A program made the translations under genes and the position numbers. Of a stretch of 64,000 bases of DNA, positions 57,302-64,000 are shown piece by piece (position 1 is the first letter of the stretch; each line of letters opens with the position of its first letter). The notes under the pieces were generated by a model that saw nothing but the letters and a program-made list of their open reading frames with translations, was not told the origin of the DNA and did not search any database. This DNA comes from Flavobacterium sp. CS20. Lineage in GTDB: Bacteria > Bacteroidota > Bacteroidia > Flavobacteriales > Flavobacteriaceae. The stretch covers positions 744,001-808,000 of the forward strand of contig NZ_CP073015.1 in assembly GCF_018080005.1 (NCBI RefSeq), written 5' to 3'.

Positions 57302-57544
57302 ATGGCAACAGTAGATAATGTTCGTTATGGATTGATAGATAAAATATTGTCCATAAAAAACAAAGATTTTTTGATTGCTCTTGACAAGCTAATTACATCA
57401 AGTTCATCAGAATCCGAAATTGTTGAGCTAACAGATGAACAACGAATAATGTTAGAAATGAGTGAGCAAGATATCAAAAACGGAAAACTAATTTCCCAAG
57501 AATCTATGAATAAAAGAAATTTAGAGTGGTTAGACGCTATGTGA
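57302..57544 (+). CDS. Antitoxin-like protein of a type II toxin-antitoxin pair
   Basis: The 80-residue acidic protein (IVELTDEQRIMLEMSEQDIK, NLEWLDAM) resembles Bacteroidetes antitoxins paired with ParE/RelE toxins. Its stop overlaps the GTG start of the toxin gene (ATGTGA), giving translational coupling. The DNA-binding part is not obvious. It forms a small addiction-type module set between starch-degradation genes. Confidence 0.75.
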   Translation: MATVDNVRYGLIDKILSIKNKDFLIALDKLITSSSSESEIVELTDEQRIMLEMSEQDIKNGKLISQESMNKRNLEWLDAM

Positions 57545-58233
57545 TTTGGACAAAAACTGCGGATATTCAATTTGTTGGAATTTTAGAATATTGGGTAAAA
57601 AGGAATAAATCTTCTATTTACTCAAAAAAATTAATAAAAATAGTTTCGAATAGAACTAAACAAATTACCGAGAATCCACTGATTTATAAAGCTACAGATT
57701 TTAAAAATGTAAGAGTTGCATCATTAGGTAATTTCAGTATTTATTATAAAGTAACAGATGAAGATATAATCATAACTGCTTTTTGGGATAATAGACAAGA
57801 CCCCAAAAAAACTTTTGAAAGTATTACGAAACAGCAAACCCTCAGACTACTGATTAAAAAAACCTTGCGACCCTTGCGAAAACCTTGCGTTCCTTGCGGT
57901 AAAACATTAAATATGAAAAAAATAGATAACAATTATTTAATTAAAAATTTTACAGCCTTATTAATAAGTATTGGTTTTATGGCTTGTAAAAACAATCAAT
58001 CTGAACGCAAACCAATTAATGAACCCAACACACATAAATTTTATTTTGGCACCAAAACCCTTGATGAGCTATATCCACAATATGAAGAAAAGCTCAATCA
58101 ACTATTTGCCAAACACAATTTTGACGACAATAACTTCAAAAACTTAAAATTTGAAAGCGATGCCAACGACGAAAATTCTTGGCGTGAACGTTTACATATT
58201 CCTTTGAAATTTATGCTTAACCAATTGCTATAA
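57541..58233 (+). CDS. ParE/RelE-type toxin fused in frame to a lipoprotein-like segment
   Basis: From GTG at 57541 the first ~95 residues are a ParE/RelE toxin (VIWTKTADIQFVGILEYWVK, FKNVRVASLGNFSIYYKV, ITAFWDNRQDPKKTF). The frame then runs without a stop through the dispersed CCTTGCG repeat, encoding TLRPLRKPCVPCGKT, into a second gene-like part. That part starts MKKIDNNY (ATG at 57913), with a lipoprotein signal (FTALLISIGFMACKNNQSE) and a tail ending NSWRERLHIPLKFMLNQLL. The repeat insertion probably removed the toxin's stop. The second part may be translated by itself from 57913 (106 residues, function unknown). Confidence 0.68.
   Translation: MIWTKTADIQFVGILEYWVKRNKSSIYSKKLIKIVSNRTKQITENPLIYKATDFKNVRVASLGNFSIYYKVTDEDIIITAFWDNRQDPKKTFESITKQQTLRLLIKKTLRPLRKPCVPCGKTLNMKKIDNNYLIKNFTALLISIGFMACKNNQSERKPINEPNTHKFYFGTKTLDELYPQYEEKLNQLFAKHNFDDNNFKNLKFESDANDENSWRERLHIPLKFMLNQLL
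57861..57905 (+). repeat. Dispersed CCTTGCGG repeat inside the toxin frame
   Basis: AACCTTGCGACCCTTGCGAA then AACCTTGCGTTCCTTGCGGT. It lies between the toxin domain and the lipoprotein-like segment and contains no stop in the toxin frame, which explains the apparent fusion. Confidence 0.7.
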
Positions 58234-58274
58234 TTATAAACAAACTCAATATAAACTTTTAAAACTCAACAAAT

Positions 58275-59714
58275 ATGAAATACTTGATTTATCCTTTACT
58301 ACTTTGTTTTATTGTTTTTTCTTGCAAAAAACAAACAAAACAGAAAACCGATGATGAGCCTCAAACAAAAACAACAAGCCATAAACCCATTTCAAATGAT
58401 GTTCTCGAAACTTCGGTGATTTATGAAGCCAATATACGTCAGTATTCTAAAGACGGAAGTTTTGAGGCTTTCACCAAAGACATTCCATGACTCAAAGAAC
58501 TTGGGGTTAAAGTCATTTGGTTGATGCCCGTTTATCCCATTTCAATGAAGAGAAGAAAAGCCACACCTGATTTGTCTATCGAAGATATTAAAGACCCAGA
58601 AGAAAAAAAGAAATATCTTGGAAGCTATTATGCTATTGCCGATTACACCGCAACAAACCCTAAATTTGGAACACTAAATGATTTTGAAAAATTAGTCAAA
58701 ACCGCTCACGACAATGATATGTATGTCATTTTAGATTGGGTAGCTAATCATACTGGTTTTGACCACCATTGGATAACCGAACATCCAGAATATTACACAA
58801 AAAACAAAAAAGGTGAAATCACCGATCCATTAAACCCTGAAACTGGCGAACCTTGGGGTTGGACAGATGTTGCAGATTTAAATTACGACAACAAAGACCT
58901 GTGGGATGCTATGAAAGATGAAATGGCGTTTTGGATTAAAAATTACAATATCGATGGCTTTAGATGTGATGTCGCAGGCAATGTGCCGACAGCCTTTTGG
59001 GATTATGCTGTGCCCAAACTCAAAGAGATTAAACCCATTTTTATGTTGGCTAAAAGCGAAGACAAAGATTTATTCTACAAATCGTTTGATATGGGCTACA
59101 ACTGGGAAGGTCATCATATTATGAATGAAATAGCTCAAGGCAAAATGAACGTCAAAGATTGGGATGCGTATATGACTAAGATTGATACCACCTACCAAAA
59201 AGACGATTATCTGATGAACTTTGTAACCAATCACGACGAAAATTCGTGGAGTGGAACCGTTGAAGAACGAATGGGTGATGCTGCTGATGCTATGATAGCT
59301 TTTACCTATGCTATACCAGGTATGCCGTTGATATATAGTGGCTTAGAATATGATTTGAATCACAGGTTGAAATTTTTTGAAAAAGATGAAATTCCAAAAA
59401 CCAAAGGACATAATTGGGCTTTATTAGCAAAATTAGGAGAGCTAAAAAACACTAATAAAGCCTTAAATGGTGCAAAAAAAGCCGCGTCTTATAAACGCTT
59501 ATCAACTTCAAAGGATAAAAACATCATAGCTTTTGAAAGAACAAAAGGCGATGATAAAGTGATTTATATTTCAAATTTTTCTGATGAAGAACAAAGCTTT
59601 ACAATTGATTATAATGGAAAATTTTCATCTCTCATCAACGGTAAAACAGTTGAACTCAAATCTGACAAGTCTTATGATTTTAAACCTTGGCAATTTTGGA
59701 TTTTAACAGAGTAA
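58275..59714 (+). pseudogene. GH13 alpha-amylase lipoprotein with in-frame TGA and altered acid/base residue
   Basis: A lipoprotein signal (YPLLLCFIVFSCKKQ) leads into a GH13 domain (VIYEANIRQYSKDGSFEAF). At 58488-58490 a TGA interrupts KDIP-x-LKELGVKVIWLMP; the frame then continues unbroken for 1,440 bases in total (479 residues without the stop). The nucleophile is present in GFRCDVAGN and the third acid in VTNHDENSW, but where relatives have a Glu (LAE) this protein reads FMLAKSED, a Lys. Loss of the general acid together with the nonsense codon argues for a real pseudogene rather than one base-call error. Confidence 0.82.
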
Positions 59715-59752
59715 ACTTAAAAGAATTAAGCCTTGTAATAAGAGTTATCAAC

Positions 59753-59766
59753 CGAAAACGTTTTAG
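59753..59766. promoter_or_regulatory. LacI-type operator-like site upstream of pfkA
   Basis: CGAAAACGTTTTAG matches the AAACGTTTTCG core of the two sites before susC, including the central AACGTT dyad. It lies 50 bases before the pfkA start, ahead of a TATTTTTG -7-like box (59803-59810). It could place glycolysis under the same regulator as the starch locus. Confidence 0.5.
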
Positions 59767-59815
59767 ACTGTAGAAATATTAGCATATAACTAAAAAAACT
59801 GATATTTTTGAAATC

Positions 59816-60801
59816 ATGAAACATACTTTAAAAACAATTGCAGTTTTGACTTCAGGTGGCGATTCGCCTGGTATGAATCTTGCCATTAGAGCCGTTGTCA
59901 GAAATGCGACTTATAACAAGCTGAATTGTTACGGCATATATAGAGGTTATCAAGGACTCATAGAAAACGAATTTGTAAAACTCGGTCCACGTAGTGTAAA
60001 AAACACCATCAATCGAGGTGGAACGTTTCTGAAATCTGCACGATCAAAAGACTTCAGAACCAAAGAAGGTCGCCAAAAAGCTTTTGATAATTTAAAAACA
60101 AGAAAAATTGACGCTTTGGTGGTCATTGGTGGCGATGGCTCTTTTACTGGTGCAGATATCTTTAGCAAAGAATTTGATATGCCTGTCATCGGTATTCCTG
60201 GCACCATTGACAACGACATCAATGGCACTGATTATACCATTGGTTACGATACTGCACTTAACACCGTGGTAGAAGCTATTGATAAAATCAGAGATACCGC
60301 AAGCTCTCACGACCGCTTGTTTTTGGTTGAAGTGATGGGAAGAGATGCTGGTGATATTGCTCTAAATAGTGGAATAGGAGCTGGTGCTGAAGAAATTTTG
60401 ATACCAGAACAAGACCTTGGCATTGAAAGATTGATTGAATCTCTACATAAAAGTAGAATTTCGGGAAAAACCTCAAGCATAGTAGTTGTAGCTGAAGGCG
60501 ATCAAATTGGTAAAAACATAACTAAACTGGCTTCTGATATCGAAAAAAACTTACCAGATTACGAGATAAAAGTTACTGTTTTAGGTCATATTCAACGCGG
60601 CGGTTCCCAAGTCGCTATGATAGAGTGCTTGCCAGCCGTCTCGGTGTTGGTGCAGTTGATGCTTTATTGCAAGGACAAAGCAACATTATGGTTGGTATTC
60701 AAAATAAAAACATCGTGTTTATACCTTTTGAAACCGCTATAAATGTTTAAAAAACTTTAGACTTAGATCTTATCAGAGTTGCTGATATCGTATCGACTTA
60801 A
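59816..60801 (+). pseudogene. pfkA: ATP-dependent 6-phosphofructokinase, frameshift plus a stop
   Basis: PfkA phosphorylates fructose-6-phosphate. Seen in order: LTSGGDSPGMNLAIRAVVRN (ATP site), IGGDGSFTGADIF, IPGTIDNDINGTDYTIGYDT (catalytic Asp) and EVMGRDAGDIALNSGI. At TCCC (60605-60608) one C is missing: the expected GGSPSRYDRVLASRLG is read only after a frame change. In the restored frame a TAA also interrupts AINV-x-KTLDLDLIRVAD. Adding one base gives 329 codons, the standard length. An inactive PfkA would be surprising in a sugar-using cell, so error in the sequence is a real alternative. Confidence 0.88.
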
Positions 60802-60827
60802 TTTAATTGAAATTTAATTTAAAATAA

Positions 60828-61832
<1,005 letters not shown>

Positions 61833-61847
61833 TAAATAAAACTAATC

Positions 61848-61879
61848 AAAAAGGCTTGTGAGCATTCACAAGCCTTTTT
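61848..61879 (+). terminator. Strong intrinsic terminator after gap
   Basis: AAAAAGGCTTGTGA (61848-61861), loop GCAT, TCACAAGCCTTTTT (61866-61879): a perfect 14-base stem with A and T tails, functional in both directions. Confidence 0.93.
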
Positions 61880-61897
61880 GATATAACAATTACGATT

Positions 61898-62767
61898 ATG
61901 ATAATTATTGCTGATGGTGGTTCAACCAAATGTGATTGGCTTTTGCTTGACGATGAAGGTCAACAGGTTTTAAAAACCAGAACCAAAGGTCTAAATCCAG
62001 CTGTTTTTAAACCCGATGTTTTAAAAGAACGCTTAGAAGAAAATGAAGATTTAGCCAAAATTAAAAATGATATTACACGTATAGATTTTTACGGTGCTGG
62101 ATGTGGCACGCCAACGCCACGTCAAACTCTAAAAGATATTTTACAAGAATTTATACCCCATGCCGAAATTAACGTGGAAGAAGATATGGTGGCAGGTGCT
62201 TATGCGACTACCAATGAGCCTGGTATAGTTTGTATTCTCGGTACAGGCTCAAATTCGTGTTTCTTTGACGGCAAAAAAATATATATGGAAGTTGAGTCTC
62301 TCGGCTATGTTTTGATGGACGAAGCAAGTGGTAACTATTTTGGCAAACGCTTGATCAGAGATTATTACTATAAATTTATGGGCGATGATATGAGCCGTGA
62401 GTTTGCAAGTCGATACGATTTAGATGCAGATACCATAAAACGAAATGTTTATAAAAAAGAAAATCCCAATACTTATTTAGCTTCTTTTGCTGAATTTATT
62501 TTCACATCTGAAGAACGCAATGGCTATTTCTATAAATTAATTTATGAAGGAATGGAAAAATTTATTGAACGTCGTGTGATGTGTTATAAGAACGCACAAA
62601 ATGTGCCTATTCATTTTATTGGCTCTATTGCTTTCTTTTCTGAAGACATCATCAGAGATGTCGCTAAGCGTTACCACTTGAATATTGGCAACATTATCAG
62701 AAGACCAATAGATGGTTTGATCAATCATTATCAAAAAAATGTCATTCCACATTATAAAAAAGTTTAA
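61898..62767 (+). CDS. BadF/BadG-type sugar kinase (N-acetylglucosamine kinase-like)
   Basis: The 289-residue ASKHA-fold protein starts IIIADGGSTKCDWLLLDDEG (phosphate loop) and has CILGTGSNSCFFDGK and HFIGSIAFFSEDIIRDVAKR. Relatives in Bacteroidetes are annotated as N-acetylglucosamine or glucosamine kinases of the BadF/BadG group. Its place between gap and pgi suggests it feeds an amino sugar or glucose into glycolysis. Substrate unproven. Confidence 0.82.
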   Translation: MIIIADGGSTKCDWLLLDDEGQQVLKTRTKGLNPAVFKPDVLKERLEENEDLAKIKNDITRIDFYGAGCGTPTPRQTLKDILQEFIPHAEINVEEDMVAGAYATTNEPGIVCILGTGSNSCFFDGKKIYMEVESLGYVLMDEASGNYFGKRLIRDYYYKFMGDDMSREFASRYDLDADTIKRNVYKKENPNTYLASFAEFIFTSEERNGYFYKLIYEGMEKFIERRVMCYKNAQNVPIHFIGSIAFFSEDIIRDVAKRYHLNIGNIIRRPIDGLINHYQKNVIPHYKKV

Positions 62768-62776
62768 AACCTGAAA

Positions 62777-64000
62777 ATGCCTTTACCTCATACAAAACCT
62801 ACCCAAACCAAAGCTTGGCAAAAACTTTCAAAGATTTTTAAAGCAGAAAAGCATCAAAGTATTCTTCAACACTTTGAGGACGATAAACACAGAACGGATG
62901 ATTTTTGCATTCAATTTGAAGACTTGTTATTTGATTTTTCTAAAAATAGATTGTCAAAAAACGCCTTTGATGCTTTAATCGATCTTGCTCATGAAACGGA
63001 TTTAAAGACGGCTATCAAAGCTCAGTTTTCTGGCGAAGTTATCAATCAAACCGAAAACAGACCAGTTTTGCATACCGCTCTAAGATCTAAGGATGATGTA
63101 AAAATTAATGAAGTATCAATAAAAGAATTAGTTGAAAACACCAAAACTCAAATATCTAATTTTGTCCAAAAAGTAGAAACAGGAGAATGGAAAGGCTATT
63201 CAGGCAAAGCTATTACCGATGTGGTTAATATTGGCATTGGTGGTTCAGACCTTGGTCCGCAAATGGTTGTTGAAGCTTTAACACATTATCACAAAAAACT
63301 AAATATACATTTTATTTCAAACGTTGACGGCGACCATGTTGCTGAAACAATTAAAAATCTAAATCCAGAAACCACACTTTGCATTGTGGTTTCAAAATCC
63401 TTCGCCACACAAGAAACCTTGACCAATGCCAATACGCTGAGAAGCTGGTTTCTAAAATACACCAGCCAAGACCAAATTCAACACCATTTTGTAGCAGTTT
63501 CTGCCAATGTAGAAAAAGCTAACCGATTTGGCGTTTCGTCTAAAAACATCTTCCCGATGTGGGATTGGGTTGGAGGTCGATTTTCGCTGTGGAGTCTGCA
63601 GGACTTTCAATAGCTTGTGCTGTTGGGTTCAAAGCTTTTGAAGAACTATTGCAAGGGGCTCAACAAATGGACAAACATTTTCAAAACGAACATTTTGAAA
63701 AAAATATTCCCGTGGTGTCTGCTTTATTGGGTATTTGGTACAATAATTTTTATGATGCTGAAAGCGAAGCCATTATTCCATACACACAATATCTACAAAA
63801 ATTAGCACCTTATCTGCAACAAGCCAGTATGGAAAGCAATGGCAAAGGCGTTGACAGAAACGGAAAACCAGTTGATTATCAAACAGGAACCATTGTTTGG
63901 GGTGAACCTGGCACCAATTCTCAGCACGCATTTTTTCAATTGATGCACCAAGGAACCAAATTGATTCCTGCTGATTTTATCGGTTTTAAAAAGCCCTTAA
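62777..64000 (+). pseudogene. pgi: Glucose-6-phosphate isomerase, frameshifted and cut by the window edge
   Basis: Pgi interconverts glucose-6-phosphate and fructose-6-phosphate. The first 278 residues include NIGIGGSDLGPQMVVEAL and VSKSFATQETLTNA and end at [15 protein letters not shown], where the frame breaks. AGTCTGCAGG (63592-63601) should read AGT-GCT-GCA-GG. With one added base the protein continues [20 protein letters not shown], then [20 protein letters not shown] and [20 protein letters not shown], to the right edge without a stop. The break is not in a homopolymer. Inactivation of pgi would be a severe lesion, so verification matters. Confidence 0.88.

Overview
The window looks like chromosomal DNA from a marine-type member of the Flavobacteriaceae (Bacteroidetes). 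It is AT-rich. It carries a SusC/SusD/SusE starch-uptake locus, a secreted amylase with a type IX secretion (T9SS) tail, TAnnTTTG-type promoters and few Shine-Dalgarno sites. The many insertion sequences and broken genes recall IS-rich sea-ice genera such as Psychroflexus, but the genus is only a guess.

Layout. 1-1114: start of a type III restriction-modification locus (mod, partial, plus a Xre regulator). 1509-5479: housekeeping genes (idi, queD-like, bcp, manA-like, an LPS-type glycosyltransferase) and a Kdo-kinase-like gene with an internal stop. 5735-6270: a decayed PIN toxin gene with a small partner. 6459-20180: a copper/silver export island (HYC_CC_PP protein, CusA, TolC-like protein, CopB-type ATPase, CusB). 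Its cusA is split by three unrelated insertion sequences (IS66, IS4, IS3). Removing each element plus one copy of its target duplication restores one open frame of 1,278 codons. 20273-28437: DUF5672 protein, tsaC, cca, lipA, rlmH, pta-ackA. 28494-28907: a 13-unit tandem repeat. 29200-32192: a small sulfur-related cluster (DoxX, DsrE-like, SoxB-like phosphoesterase) ending in a truncated gene at a REP-like hairpin. 32478-35150: Fic protein and a C5 DNA methyltransferase with a ruined restriction gene, separated by copies of one dispersed repeat. 35177-40737: thioesterase, uvrA, ECF sigma factor, nth, second bcp.

40816-59714 is a starch/maltodextrin utilisation locus. Secreted T9SS amylase, SusE, SusD and SusC lie on the minus strand. 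A divergent LacI regulator, MFS transporter, beta-phosphoglucomutase, GH65 phosphorylase and GH13 hydrolases lie on the plus strand. Starch would be cut outside, imported by SusCD, cleaved by periplasmic GH13 enzymes, carried in by the MFS protein, phosphorolysed by GH65 to glucose plus beta-glucose-1-phosphate, and fed by PgmB into glycolysis. pfkA, gap, a BadF-type sugar kinase and pgi follow directly (59816-64000). Two tandem LacI-like operators lie before susC and a third similar site lies before pfkA.

A striking overall feature is the density of gene-breaking changes: single-base frameshifts in copB, doxX, the T9SS amylase, pfkA and pgi; nonsense codons in the Kdo kinase, a GH13 lipoprotein and pfkA; several in the IS66 transposase, PIN gene and restriction gene. 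Some are clearly biological (IS insertions, internal deletions). Those in glycolytic genes may be sequencing errors; sequence alone cannot settle this.
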